Numbered from the stretch's first letter, positions 6,514-15,640 are shown. The stretch: DNA of 64,000 nt from CANDOC01 sp965261725 (GCA_965261725.1 CBDHDU010000033.1:1-64000), one strand, 5' to 3'. The notes: generated from the letters alone by a model not told the origin. Numbers and translations: made by a program.

Positions 6514-8265
6514 TTAGCTCAGGCCAACGATCTGGCCGTCTTCATCAATATCAATATTCATGTAACCTGGCAGAGAGCCAAAGCCCGGCATGGTCATAAT
6601 ATTACCGGCAAGGATGTAAACAAAGCCGGCACCGGCGGACAGGCGCACTTCACGAACCGGGAACTCAAAGCCTTCCGGCGCACCTTTCAGAGAAGGATCG
6701 TGTGAAATGGATAGCGGTGTTTTCGCCATGCACACTGGCAAATTGCCGTAACCATTGGCTTCCAGCTCAGCAATCTGCTCCAATGCTTTATCACTGAATG
6801 CAGCGTTGCTGGCACCATAACCTTTGGTTGCCATGGTGGAAATACGTTCTGCCAGTGGCTGATCCAGTTCATACAGGTAAGCGAAGTTTTTAGGCTGTTC
6901 GCAGGCTGCGTCAACTTCACGCGCCAGTTCCATCGCACCTTCGCCGCCAAAGCGGAAGGCATCCATGATGGCTGCACCGGTCGCGCCGAATTCACCGGCA
7001 CGCTGTTTCACCAGCTCAAGTTCTTCAACGGTATCTTCAGGGAAACGGTTGATGGAAACGACAATCGGCAGACCGTAGTTCTTCACATTCTGGATATGCC
7101 ATTTCAGATTAGACAGGCCCTTTTCCAGTGCAGACTGGTTCGGTTCAACCATGCCTTTATCCAGTGGCTTGCCCGGGCGCATTTCGAAATCGCCGGAGTG
7201 GGATTTTAGACCACGCAGTGAGCAGACCAGCACAACAGTATCTGGTGTTTTGCCGGAAACACGCGCCTTAATGTTGCAGTACTTTTCCAGACCCATATCG
7301 GAACCGAAGCCGGCTTCAGTCACCACATAGTCACCCAGTTTTAGGGCAATGCGGTCAGCCAGTACGGAAGAGTTACCGTGAGCAATATTGGCAAAAGGGC
7401 CGGCGTGAATCAGGCAGGCACCACCTTCCAGATTCTGCATCAGGGTAGGGTGGATGGCATCTTTCAGGATTGCAGTCATGGCACCGGCGACTTTCAGATC
7501 TTCGGCAGTAATGGCTTTACCGGACTTGTCGTATGCCATGATGACTTTACCAATCCGCTGACGCATATCCAGCAGGCTTTCAGTCAGTGCCAGAATCGCC
7601 ATCAGTTCAGAAGCGATGGCAATATCGAAAGCTTCTTCACGGGGCACACCGTTCAGATTGGTTTTCTGATTGGCAGATTGCTGACCAATCGTCATGCCGC
7701 GCAGTGCCCGGTCGTTATGGTCGACGACACGCTTCCAGCAAATACGGTCAGCATCAATTTGTAGTGCTTTCAGACCAGTGCGTGCTTCAAATGCGTCATA
7801 ACCTTCACGTTCTTCGTGGAACAGACGGCTGTCCAAAGCCGCAGCACCAAGATTGTGGGCGCTGGCAATGGCGTGGATATCGCCGGTCAGGTGCAGGTTA
7901 AAGTCTTCCATCGGTACCACCTGGGCATTACCGCCACCGGCAGCACCACCCTTGATACCAAATACCGGACCCATGCTGGGCTGACGGATACAGCTGATAG
8001 CTTTTTTGCCAATCATGTTCAGACCCATGGTCAGGCCGATGGTGTTAACGGTCTTGCCTTCGCCGAACGGAGTAGGGGTAATAGCACTGACCAGAACCAT
8101 ACGGCCGTCAGGCTTGTCGCTCAGGCGGGAAAGGGACTCGATGCGAACCTTGGCTTTATGGTGGCCGTGGGGTTCATATTCGTGCATTTCCAGACCGAGG
8201 CCGGTCGCAATGTCAGAAATGGATTGAAGGCGGGCAGCGCGGGAGATTTCAATATCTGACTTCAT
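6514..8265 (-). CDS. fhs: Formate-tetrahydrofolate ligase
   Basis: A 583-aa protein matching the full length of formyltetrahydrofolate synthetase (EC 6.3.4.3), which makes 10-formyl-THF from formate, ATP and THF in the cytosol for purine synthesis and one-carbon supply. The ATP-binding loop TPTPFGEGKT lies at residues 64-72, and the typical segments RQPSMGPVFGIKGGAAGGG, FAYLYELDQPL and AGAGFVYILAGNIMTMPG are present. The start MKSDIEISRAA is the standard N-terminus. It stands alone: the gene on its left is the decayed transporter, and the gene on its right reads the other way. No riboswitch or clear operator is visible in its upstream region. Confidence 0.97.
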   Translation of the reverse strand: MKSDIEISRAARLQSISDIATGLGLEMHEYEPHGHHKAKVRIESLSRLSDKPDGRMVLVSAITPTPFGEGKTVNTIGLTMGLNMIGKKAISCIRQPSMGPVFGIKGGAAGGGNAQVVPMEDFNLHLTGDIHAIASAHNLGAAALDSRLFHEEREGYDAFEARTGLKALQIDADRICWKRVVDHNDRALRGMTIGQQSANQKTNLNGVPREEAFDIAIASELMAILALTESLLDMRQRIGKVIMAYDKSGKAITAEDLKVAGAMTAILKDAIHPTLMQNLEGGACLIHAGPFANIAHGNSSVLADRIALKLGDYVVTEAGFGSDMGLEKYCNIKARVSGKTPDTVVLVCSLRGLKSHSGDFEMRPGKPLDKGMVEPNQSALEKGLSNLKWHIQNVKNYGLPIVVSINRFPEDTVEELELVKQRAGEFGATGAAIMDAFRFGGEGAMELAREVDAACEQPKNFAYLYELDQPLAERISTMATKGYGASNAAFSDKALEQIAELEANGYGNLPVCMAKTPLSISHDPSLKGAPEGFEFPVREVRLSAGAGFVYILAGNIMTMPGFGSLPGYMNIDIDEDGQIVGLS

Positions 8266-8612
8266 ACGTTACATCGATTCCATTAAGTACGGCCGGGAAA
8301 GACCTGTAAGGTGGGGCAACAATAGAAGATTATTGCGTCCGACAGGATACGAAGACTCGCTGGAAAGGGTGCCAGAAACCGCACTTGTTTTTTTTGATGC
8401 AGGGCATTATCAAGCGATTCAGGAGTCTCGAACTACAAGGATCGCTATTTTTATTATTTATAATATACAATCATATTATATGGTAATAAATAAATTATTT
8501 CACCTCACAACAAAACAACCCCAACCAAAACAACAGCTAACCTAATAAACAATTTCAGTCAGTTTAATACGTGTACAGGATAAAAATACTTTCTCTCTGT
8601 GAGGTAAAAAAA
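8266..8612. other. AT-rich divergent intergenic region
   Basis: Separates fhs (leftward) from an exported protein (rightward). Base composition becomes strongly AT-rich from about 8440, consistent with acquired DNA beginning here. Short open frames in it show no coding signature and no ribosome-binding site. No RNA gene or repeat is seen. Confidence 0.5.
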
Positions 8613-9683
8613 GTGGTTAATTTACGAGCAAAAAAAATATTTTATGCTTTATTCGTGATCCTCATAACTGCTTCATATTCTGAAATAATTAAAAGCCAGA
8701 CAAATTTCGTATTTTTATACCTTCCAGATGAAAGTAAAGAACCAATCAGAAAAGAATTACTATCTGAAGAATATAGCGATTGTAATAACTGTTATAAATG
8801 TGGCTGGTTTTGTTATCAAGGAACTGAATACATCTTGAGTCTTTCCCAGTCTGACGGAAATGTAATTCAAGCTGAATTACATGAAATGAAAGATGAAGAT
8901 CCTATATTTACACTAAAGATCTCAGAACTTAATCAGTATTGCCACAGTGTAATTATTAATCATGGAGAGACACAGTATGGTGGAAGAATTTTCTGGGAAA
9001 AAGGCCAGACCCATCCAATAAAAATAGTCAGAGACTCTGATGATGACACAGTTAGAACGCTTGATATCGGAATAACTCTTGAGCTATTTGTAAATCCACC
9101 TGATCTTAAAAAACAACAAAAAATAAATGGGATGTTAAAAAAATTACTGATCAGCAATGAACAAGAAGGAGGATGTGGTTTCCAGTCTGACGATGGTGAT
9201 TTGCACTTCTCAGTATCTCTGTACCCTGAAGAAAGCACTAAGGAAGCTTCCAGTTTTCAAGACAGCCGTCTACAAGGGGCATCTGTTTTTAAAGCAGATG
9301 GAATGAAAAAAAAATCTTTGAAACGGTTACAGGATAAAGATAGAAAGCCTCGGAGCTCAGTATGCAGCTTATCCAAAAAAACAGGCGCCAGGGTTTGCTC
9401 AGGCGCAATCAATGCTACCAAGCTTGGATGCCGGTGGCTGGTAATAAAACCTTTGAAAACAGCATGGAGCATAACCAAATTTTCGTACAATAACACGAAA
9501 CTCGTGCTATTTCTTGCCATAGGTGGCACTGTATTTTTTTACTCCCTGCCACAGCATTTTTTCCCTGCTGAAATTGAACCCGGGCTTCTGGATACTATAA
9601 AAACATGGGGAGGTATCCTCATTAACCATACTCAGGGCACACCACCAATATACGGCGATGGGTTTGTCATGAGGGATTTTTGA
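8613..9683 (+). CDS. Exported protein of unknown function with C-terminal membrane segment
   Basis: A 356-aa protein from GTG 8613, chosen because GAGG lies just upstream and the resulting N-terminus MVNLRAKKIFYALFVILITA is a clean signal peptide; an upstream GTG at 8571 would bury it. A cysteine-rich cluster follows (CNNCYKCGWFCYQGTEYIL), then a beta-rich domain to about residue 190, a long basic linker (about 230-290) and a hydrophobic segment LVLFLAIGGTVFFYSLP near residue 320. No family recognised. The DNA is markedly more AT-rich than neighbouring genes, which suggests transfer. The layout (export signal, Cys cluster, late membrane helix) fits a surface-anchored or secreted effector-like protein, but this is inference. 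Confidence 0.65.
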   Translation: MVNLRAKKIFYALFVILITASYSEIIKSQTNFVFLYLPDESKEPIRKELLSEEYSDCNNCYKCGWFCYQGTEYILSLSQSDGNVIQAELHEMKDEDPIFTLKISELNQYCHSVIINHGETQYGGRIFWEKGQTHPIKIVRDSDDDTVRTLDIGITLELFVNPPDLKKQQKINGMLKKLLISNEQEGGCGFQSDDGDLHFSVSLYPEESTKEASSFQDSRLQGASVFKADGMKKKSLKRLQDKDRKPRSSVCSLSKKTGARVCSGAINATKLGCRWLVIKPLKTAWSITKFSYNNTKLVLFLAIGGTVFFYSLPQHFFPAEIEPGLLDTIKTWGGILINHTQGTPPIYGDGFVMRDF

Positions 9684-9828
9684 AAGGGCAGGCGACGGGC
9701 AATTATATCATCATCGCGCTGTTTACCCTGACAATATGATCAATTAAATTAAACGGGCGTATCAAAGGGGGGACTGAGCAGGTAAGGCTAGCAGTTTCCA
9801 GATAGTAATGATGAACTGCCGGAAGCTT

Positions 9829-10686
9829 ATGACTATCGAAAATGATTATATCTTGCAAACCCGCTCACTGCGTTTCGGGGTCCGAGAATGGGGCGACCCG
9901 GAAGGGGTACCTGTTCTTGCGCTACACGGTTGGCTCGATAATGCAGCAAGTTTTGATCTGGTTGCTCAGCATCTTGAAGGCATCCGGCTTATTGCGATTG
10001 ATCATGCCGGGCATGCGCTCAGTGATTCACGTCCGGCGGGTAGTCATTACCTGGTCTGGGAATATGCGCTGGATCTGGTTGATGTATTGGATGCTTTAAA
10101 ACTGGACAAAGTTGTATTGCTCGGACATTCTCTGGGAGCGATTGTAGCAACCCAGTTTGCTGCCACTTTTCCGCAGCGGGTCATGCGGCTTGGGCTGATT
10201 GAAGGGCTGGTACCAATGACTCGTCCGGCAGCGGATGCACCGGAACACCTGGCACAATATGCCAAAGTCCGGCACCGTATTTCCAGAGTAAAACCGACGT
10301 TGTATGCCACCAGAGAGCAGGCCATTGCCGCGCGGATGAAAGGTTTTATCAAACTGGAAAAGGAAGCGGCAGCGATTCTGGCCGCAAGAGGGGTGTTTGA
10401 ATCCGAAGCCGGTTTCTACTGGCATAATGATGCCCGGCTCAAGTTGCCGACAGCGGTCAGGCTGGATGAAGCGGTGGGTTTTGCTTTTGTTGAACAGCTA
10501 CAGGCACCCACATTACTGATTATTGGTAAAAGCAGCGGTTACCGGAAATCGCGGCTATTCCCTGAACATTTGCCGGACTGTATTGATACCCGTCTGTTGC
10601 CTGGCCGGCATCATTTGCATTTGGAAGAGAGCAGTGCTGCTGTGGGAAAAATAATGAATCAGTTTTTAAAAGGGGAAGCCGTGTGA
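9829..10686 (+). CDS. Alpha/beta hydrolase
   Basis: A 285-aa single-domain alpha/beta hydrolase. The oxyanion-hole strand is VLALHGWLDNAASFD, the nucleophile elbow is LLGHSLGA (Ser), and the catalytic His lies in GRHHLHLEES near the C-terminus. It is cytosolic, with no signal peptide. ATG 9829 is preferred since GGAAG precedes it; ATGs at 9808 and 9811 have no such site. It overlaps the DUF4892 gene by 4 nt (GTGA), a pairing seen in Pseudomonas-type genomes. The substrate is unknown; the family includes esterases and ring-cleavage C-C hydrolases. Confidence 0.88.
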   Translation: MTIENDYILQTRSLRFGVREWGDPEGVPVLALHGWLDNAASFDLVAQHLEGIRLIAIDHAGHALSDSRPAGSHYLVWEYALDLVDVLDALKLDKVVLLGHSLGAIVATQFAATFPQRVMRLGLIEGLVPMTRPAADAPEHLAQYAKVRHRISRVKPTLYATREQAIAARMKGFIKLEKEAAAILAARGVFESEAGFYWHNDARLKLPTAVRLDEAVGFAFVEQLQAPTLLIIGKSSGYRKSRLFPEHLPDCIDTRLLPGRHHLHLEESSAAVGKIMNQFLKGEAV

Positions 10687-11597
10687 GTACCAGAGTCATT
10701 CCACAGATTTTGACCCTGTTGATGCTGGTGTCAGGGTCAGTAACGGCTTCAACGCCTGATTTTAAAGATTACCCCAATGCTGAAACGAAAAGTGCAGGGC
10801 AGTCAGAGAAACATAATTATCCGGTAGTGACCAGCCCATTGAAAAAGGTAAACGGGCAAATTACTGCGGATGAAGAAATCTGGCTGGATGGTCAACTAGA
10901 TCGTCGTTGGCTACAAATCCCGGCAGGGCATGACAGCTTTGCGGCGTTTGATTTTTACGAACGCCAGTTGTACGCGCAGGATATTAAAGTGCTGTTCCAA
11001 TGTGATCGCTATACCTGCGGCGAAAGCACTTACTGGGCTAACAATGTATTTGGTATTGCTGGACTGAATGGCTATGACCGCAGCCAATCATTGTTGGTTG
11101 CTGAACGTGGCGCGGGTTCACATCGGGTTATTTATACGCTCTATACGGTACAGCGTGGCAACCGGCGGGTTCAGGTTTTGTTCGATCAGTTTAGGCCTGA
11201 TACAAACAATGCAACTGTCGAAACTGCAGCAGTACCATCAAAGGATTATGTACTGGCCGCGCTGGACAGTAATGGCTTTTATGATATTTCAGACTGGCCC
11301 GCGATGAATCAGCCTTTCAGTGAAACCCAGAGTTTTAAGCTGTTAGCCGAAGTCATTAAATCACGGCCAAAACAAGAGTGGATTCTGGTTATTCAGGCAC
11401 CTTCCAGGTTGGGGCAAAACTATGATCTTGAAAAACAGCTCAATGCTGAGAGTGCCTGGGGTGATCGTATAATCTGGGCAATCGCACAGTCAGGTGCTGA
11501 TACCAGCAAAATACAGATCTTGCCAACAGGACCGGCAATCAGTGTTGAAACAGGCAATGACAATGTCATTGTTCGACTCATTGCTATTCACCCCTGA
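10683..11597 (+). CDS. DUF4892 domain exported protein
   Basis: A 304-aa protein starting at GTG 10683 inside the stop of the hydrolase gene. The signal peptide IPQILTLLMLVSGSVTA is followed by the DUF4892 domain (about 25-200: DYPNAETKSAGQSEKHNYPV, FQCDRYTCGESTYWANNVF with a likely disulfide between the two Cys, and YTLYTVQRGNRRVQVLFDQF). The C-terminal about 90 residues resemble an OmpA-like fold. It acts in the periplasm or outer membrane. The overlap implies cotranslation with the hydrolase. The biochemical role of DUF4892 is not established. Confidence 0.88.
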   Translation: MSTRVIPQILTLLMLVSGSVTASTPDFKDYPNAETKSAGQSEKHNYPVVTSPLKKVNGQITADEEIWLDGQLDRRWLQIPAGHDSFAAFDFYERQLYAQDIKVLFQCDRYTCGESTYWANNVFGIAGLNGYDRSQSLLVAERGAGSHRVIYTLYTVQRGNRRVQVLFDQFRPDTNNATVETAAVPSKDYVLAALDSNGFYDISDWPAMNQPFSETQSFKLLAEVIKSRPKQEWILVIQAPSRLGQNYDLEKQLNAESAWGDRIIWAIAQSGADTSKIQILPTGPAISVETGNDNVIVRLIAIHP

Positions 11598-11608
11598 GTG
11601 CAGGGTAC

Positions 11609-11633
11609 TGTCTGCGGCGTTACGCCGCAGACA
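11609..11633. terminator. Bidirectional terminator between convergent genes
   Basis: Eleven-bp perfect stem TGTCTGCGGCG/CGCCGCAGACA with a 3-nt loop TTA. The loop is itself the stop codon (TAA, minus strand) of the MATE gene. The plus side is followed by a T-rich stretch. It serves both converging transcripts. Confidence 0.7.
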
Positions 11634-12954
11634 ATACTTTATCTTTTTTGAGCCAGTTTTTCTGCTGCCAGATAATGGCAATCATGATTGAGCTAAGTCC
11701 TCTCTGTATTGCCTGTACCGCACAGATTGCTACCAAGCCATAATCAAGCCCGTTTACTACCAGCCATGACAGTGGCAATAATACCAGCCATTGTCCCCCA
11801 AAACGCACAATCATTACTGTACGGCTGGCGCCAGCACCCAGCAACGCCTGAGTGAGTACCAGTCCGGTGGCTTCAGCGATAATACCCAGCCCGGTTAACT
11901 GCAAAGGCAATACACCTTCAAGCATCATTCGTTCGTCTGAAGTGAATAAGCCAATGATTTGTTCAGGGCAAAACCAAAGTGGCAGACTAAGCAGAGTTAG
12001 AGCAAGTGTTGCAACCAACGCCACATCCCGTCCCCAGCGACAGGCTTTTTGCAGGTCACCAGCACCAATCGCATGACTAACCAGTGTTGTTGATGCCATT
12101 CCCAGTCCGATTGCAGGCAGAATCATTAACAGAGAAACATTAATCAGGATATGCCCCAGTGCCATTGCAGTAGAACCCGCCTGCGCCAGAATGGCGAATA
12201 ACAACAGCAGACTTAGAGAAAAGAAAAACTGTTGCAATGAGTCAGGAATCGCAAGACGAAGTAATTGCAAATGTGCTTTGCGGCTTGGCCAGCATTGCAG
12301 AAAGCCTGCTTTGCGGGCATCACGAAACATATGCAGGCCATTAATCAGCGCCCCTGCATACATGGCGATAACAGTACCCAAAGCAGCACCTTTAACCCCC
12401 ATAGCTGGCAACCCAAGCTTTCCATAGATGAGCAGATAGCTGGTAATGGCATTCAGAATATGAACAGCAAGCAGAATGCGGACGAATCGCAGCGGTTGGT
12501 TGGATCCATTCCAGAACCCCCGGAATGACAGATTCATGGCAGCCGCTGGCAACGACAGCAAGCGAATATCAAAATAGTGCCGACCTTGTTCAGCAATGGC
12601 TGGGTCCGGCGCCAAAAATTCCAGAACCCAAGGGGCGACAAGCCACCCGATAACGATCAACGGCAAGCCTGCCCAGAGTGCCAGCGACAGTCCGGTATTT
12701 ACCGGATTGGCACAGCAATCATGCTGCTCCCGTCCCCGCCAGCGGGCGACCTGCGCCTGAATCGCCGCTGACAGGCCGGAAAGCAGGGAAATCATCAATA
12801 AAATGGCATAACTCCCCGCACCCACAGAAGCCAGCGCCGTTTCCCCCAAGTGCCCGACCAGTGCGGTATCAACCAGGTTCATCAGACTCTGGGACAGCAT
12901 ACCGGCAATAATCGGCAGCCCCAGCGTCATAATGGTGTAAATCCTTTGCCTCAA
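11620..12954 (-). CDS. MATE family multidrug/toxin exporter (DinF-like)
   Basis: A 444-aa inner-membrane protein with twelve hydrophobic segments in two repeated halves, as in the MATE family. The N-terminus GLPIIAGMLSQSLMNLVDTA and the repeated GLGMASTTLVSHAIGAGD in the second half are characteristic. These are Na+ or H+ antiporters exporting cationic drugs or metabolites; the length fits the DinF subgroup. No LexA box is seen upstream, so the SOS link of E. coli dinF is not supported here. The stop codon lies in the loop of the shared terminator. It is convergent with the hydrolase/DUF4892 pair. Confidence 0.92.
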   Translation of the reverse strand: MRQRIYTIMTLGLPIIAGMLSQSLMNLVDTALVGHLGETALASVGAGSYAILLMISLLSGLSAAIQAQVARWRGREQHDCCANPVNTGLSLALWAGLPLIVIGWLVAPWVLEFLAPDPAIAEQGRHYFDIRLLSLPAAAMNLSFRGFWNGSNQPLRFVRILLAVHILNAITSYLLIYGKLGLPAMGVKGAALGTVIAMYAGALINGLHMFRDARKAGFLQCWPSRKAHLQLLRLAIPDSLQQFFFSLSLLLLFAILAQAGSTAMALGHILINVSLLMILPAIGLGMASTTLVSHAIGAGDLQKACRWGRDVALVATLALTLLSLPLWFCPEQIIGLFTSDERMMLEGVLPLQLTGLGIIAEATGLVLTQALLGAGASRTVMIVRFGGQWLVLLPLSWLVVNGLDYGLVAICAVQAIQRGLSSIMIAIIWQQKNWLKKDKVLSAA

Positions 12955-13098
12955 GTTAATCTCATCATTATCAAATCAAGTCCGGCGGGCATTCTATCAG
13001 AACCTGCTGAAGGATTCCGGTGTGCGGGTGCTTAACAGGCAATGCCCTATACTCAGTGTAGGGAAGCTACTAAATCTAAATATGCACGGAGGCATGCA

Positions 13099-13455
13099 AT
13101 GGGCGTCACAGGTCCCCAAAGGAGCCAACAGCCAGTTATTGATGAGCTGCAGGCAAATCAGGCTAAGCAGAATAAAAGATCAAAAAATCCAGTTAAATGG
13201 ATTGGAAGGCGTGTGTCTCTGGCCAGCAATAATGCCAAAACGGGCTATACCTCAGGTGTTTTAAAAGGTCTCAGGCAGATTATGCTTGGAAGCTCGCATA
13301 AACGCTTTCGGGATCAGCCGTTTACCAGTATTCTTGCGCGTTCTCCATTGTTTATTCCCGGCGCAGTGTGGGGGATACTCAGAGGTGTTGGTGAGGGTGC
13401 GTTTGGTATTGCCAAGGGGTTATTTGGGGGTAAACCCCATGACGGCGCGTTATAA
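13099..13455 (+). CDS. Small basic protein, unknown function
   Basis: A 118-aa protein from ATG 13099, chosen because of a strong GGAGG 6 nt upstream; an earlier ATG at 13042 lacks one. It is strongly basic in the first half (QANQAKQNKRSKNPVKWIGR), with a glycine-rich hydrophobic C-terminal half (SPLFIPGAVWGILRGVGEGA) that could associate with membrane. No family recognised. It is followed by a hairpin (13478-13513). Confidence 0.6.
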   Translation: MGVTGPQRSQQPVIDELQANQAKQNKRSKNPVKWIGRRVSLASNNAKTGYTSGVLKGLRQIMLGSSHKRFRDQPFTSILARSPLFIPGAVWGILRGVGEGAFGIAKGLFGGKPHDGAL

Positions 13456-13477
13456 TTACTCTCGCTGCGTTTTTCTC

Positions 13478-13513
13478 TGTACGGAGCAGTCTGCCAACAG
13501 GGCACTCCGTACA
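13478..13513. other. Hairpin after the small basic gene
   Basis: TGTACGGAG pairs perfectly with CTCCGTACA over an 18-nt loop, 23 bp after the stop codon at 13455. It has no T-run, so a terminator or processing role is only suggested. Confidence 0.4.
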
Positions 13514-13624
13514 CAAAATGTGACAAAAAACAATAGCTGATAATGGTTCTGCTGTTGGGTGCATGCGGTAATACCGTTCTATTCTACTACCTCTCTAAAC
13601 ATACTAATTAAACAGGTTTGTAGA

Positions 13625-15325
13625 GTGAAACTCCATTTGAAGCCGAAAAAGATTTTTACCGTAGTATTGATTGTTGTTTATGCAAATATAAGCTTGGCAG
13701 GGCTTCATAGCCCATTCAATCAACAGCCCAAGCAATGGGATGATGACATTATCAGTAAACTTCAAAATTTAGTCAGCAAACTGTCCCTTGTAGATAAAAT
13801 TGAAAAAGTGCCTCCTATCAATGCAGCTGTTGATATCTCCTCATTAAAAATACCTGATACGGTGAATTTGCTTGCTTCTGATATGAAGAAAATAGCTGCT
13901 ATTGAATTTATTATTCATTCAACAGATTTTAGACTGCACACAGATCAGGCTAGTCGTGCTAAAAATACACAGACACATGTACTATGCCACTTCTCGACAG
14001 GAGAGAAAAAGATATTCTGTATCCAGCCTGAGCACTGGTGTCAATGGTTGGAAATAGTTAGGGATTTTCCTCTGTATGGTGGCACCTATAATGCTGTATT
14101 CTGGTATGAGCTAATCCAGCAGGAAACAGTGAGTCGTGAAGAGCACGACAGACGCTTGGATAGCGAACTGGAAAGAATTAAACCACAAATTCCAAGGTAT
14201 GCAACGAACCTGTTGCGCCAACAGCGGCAGGTGCACTTTGCTCACCTAATGTCTTTCCAGCAAGTGAGAGATGAGCTGAATTATACTAAAGACGTTAAAT
14301 CCTTCTATCACTGGCATAGAACACAAATCTCCAGATTGTTAATGGCTGCTCTGACTAATAACAGTCATTATTATGAACTGGCCAGACAAAAAGGCACCTG
14401 CTTATTTTGCATTGGGTGCGGTTCTGGTTTAGATATCGATGCTGCAAGTAAAGGTCTACGTCAAGCTCAGTTAGCTGTTCAGAGTTACGGTATTGAAATT
14501 AATCCCCAGCTTGTGGAAAAAGGACAAAAGCAATATCTGGATTATAATATTATCCATGGGGATGCTCTGAACTCAGCACAATTAATCCTTCAGGAAAAAA
14601 GCAAATTTTCCTTTCCTCCGGACGCTCCGACGCTGGTTGTCGCTGAGGGGCTGCTTACAAGGGAAGTTCTGAAAGGGCCTTATGAGAGTTTGCACGTACT
14701 GCATGAGCTGATTCAGGAGGGAGTAGCAGACATTGTTGTTATCGGAGGGCTGTCCAGCCTGACTGTTAACAGCGAAATAGCGACGGCCGCCGGGTGGTTC
14801 GCTACGACGGTTATGCTTTATCCTGATGAAACTATCCATAATAGAATAAAAAAACATAGCTCCATGCTTGTGCTGGAAAAAAACAGCCCGGCGCAACAAA
14901 TGTCCGATATTCATGCGCGCAGCATACGGCGTAGCCGCTCCGGAGTATTTTCAATACTGGATTTAAGTCTGTCCGGATTACCGGTTTTGGCGGTAAAACA
15001 TTTTCTTCAGCAGGAGGGCTCTAGAGCAATAAAGCATGTTGACCTTAGCTGGAGCTATCTGACAACAAGCCAGATCGATGAATTAATTGACTTAATGGCA
15101 GGGTTCCCTTCGCTGACTCATGTCACTGTTTCGGGGTTTGAACCCTGGTATGAAGCCTTTGTTAAAAAAATTAAAAGTGCTGATTTTGTCACTCTGATTA
15201 AACGAACAGATAATCTGTATCCTGCTGAACTGCCTTCGTTCGAGCCTCATATAGCAAGACTGTTTAGGCAATATACGACACTTCCCAATGTGTTGATTTT
15301 TAAGCCATCACGTGCCAGCCCTTGA
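13625..15325 (+). CDS. Exported protein with SAM-methyltransferase-like domain and LRR-like tail
   Basis: A 566-aa protein from GTG 13625, which yields a clear signal peptide (KKIFTVVLIVVYANISLAG); upstream starts would mask it. Residues about 255-340 carry class I methyltransferase motifs: FCIGCGSGLD (motif I), QSYGIEINPQLVEKG (acidic loop) and YNIIHGDALN. Downstream, VVAEGLLTREVL and a strand-rich region continue the fold. The C-terminal about 120 residues contain leucine-rich-repeat-like phrases (AIKHVDLSWSYLTTSQIDEL; GFPSLTHVTVSG). SAM is cytoplasmic, so a secreted methyltransferase would have to act inside another cell or have lost activity. An effector role is inference. No close family recognised. 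Confidence 0.65.
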   Translation: MKLHLKPKKIFTVVLIVVYANISLAGLHSPFNQQPKQWDDDIISKLQNLVSKLSLVDKIEKVPPINAAVDISSLKIPDTVNLLASDMKKIAAIEFIIHSTDFRLHTDQASRAKNTQTHVLCHFSTGEKKIFCIQPEHWCQWLEIVRDFPLYGGTYNAVFWYELIQQETVSREEHDRRLDSELERIKPQIPRYATNLLRQQRQVHFAHLMSFQQVRDELNYTKDVKSFYHWHRTQISRLLMAALTNNSHYYELARQKGTCLFCIGCGSGLDIDAASKGLRQAQLAVQSYGIEINPQLVEKGQKQYLDYNIIHGDALNSAQLILQEKSKFSFPPDAPTLVVAEGLLTREVLKGPYESLHVLHELIQEGVADIVVIGGLSSLTVNSEIATAAGWFATTVMLYPDETIHNRIKKHSSMLVLEKNSPAQQMSDIHARSIRRSRSGVFSILDLSLSGLPVLAVKHFLQQEGSRAIKHVDLSWSYLTTSQIDELIDLMAGFPSLTHVTVSGFEPWYEAFVKKIKSADFVTLIKRTDNLYPAELPSFEPHIARLFRQYTTLPNVLIFKPSRASP

Positions 15326-15347
15326 ATGAGCTAAAGTTTGTATGTCT

Positions 15348-15370
15348 AATGCCCTGTAGAACAGGGCATT
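15348..15370. terminator. Hairpin between the methyltransferase-like gene and metH remnant
   Basis: AATGCCCTGT and ACAGGGCATT form a perfect 10-bp stem with a 3-nt loop, 22 bp after the stop at 15325 and 18 bp before the stop of the MetH remnant on the opposite strand. No T-run; it could serve either gene. Confidence 0.5.
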
Positions 15371-15388
15371 GATGCTCAGAGGTAGCAA

Positions 15389-15586
15389 CTAACCGAGGCT
15401 GGCTCTCAACCATTTTTCAGCATCTTCCTCCGACATATCCTTGCGGGCAGCATAACTTTCCAGCTGATCCCGCCCGATTTTGCCAACTCCGAAATACTGT
15501 GACTGCGGATGAGAAAAGTACCAGCCACTGACACTGGCGGCTGGATACATGGCAGCTTCGCAGGGTTCTGAAAAATGGGTATTCAA
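15389..15586 (-). pseudogene. metH: Methionine synthase (MetH) C-terminal remnant
   Basis: The minus strand encodes MYPAASVSGWYFSHPQSQYF, then GRDQLESYAARKDMSEEDAEKWL, ending at a stop. This is the extreme C-terminus of the cobalamin-dependent methionine synthase activation domain (AdoMet-binding), whose full length is about 1,200 aa. Only some 55-60 residues remain. The coding sequence is cut at about 15585 by an IS4 end. Either the rest of metH was deleted or it lies elsewhere after an IS-mediated rearrangement. Confidence 0.85.
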
Positions 15587-15640
15587 AAAACGATCAGATC
15601 AGCTTTCGGGTCTTGCTTCAGGTTTTGTCCCGTACATAGA
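15585..15640 (+). mobile_element. IS4-family right-end remnant
   Basis: 15601-15640 aligns base for base with 35221-35260, the end of the decayed IS4-type element, with 35 of 40 positions identical, including TTTTGTCCCGTACATAGA at the tip. No transposase remains here. It marks the junction that removed the rest of metH. Confidence 0.75.

Noticed and set aside
8333..8545. 70-codon open frame between fhs and the exported protein
   Set aside because: AT-rich intergenic DNA, no ribosome-binding site, no recognisable protein character.
11620..12954. SOS control of the DinF-like MATE gene
   Set aside because: No CTG-N10-CAG type LexA box was found in the sequence upstream of 12954.
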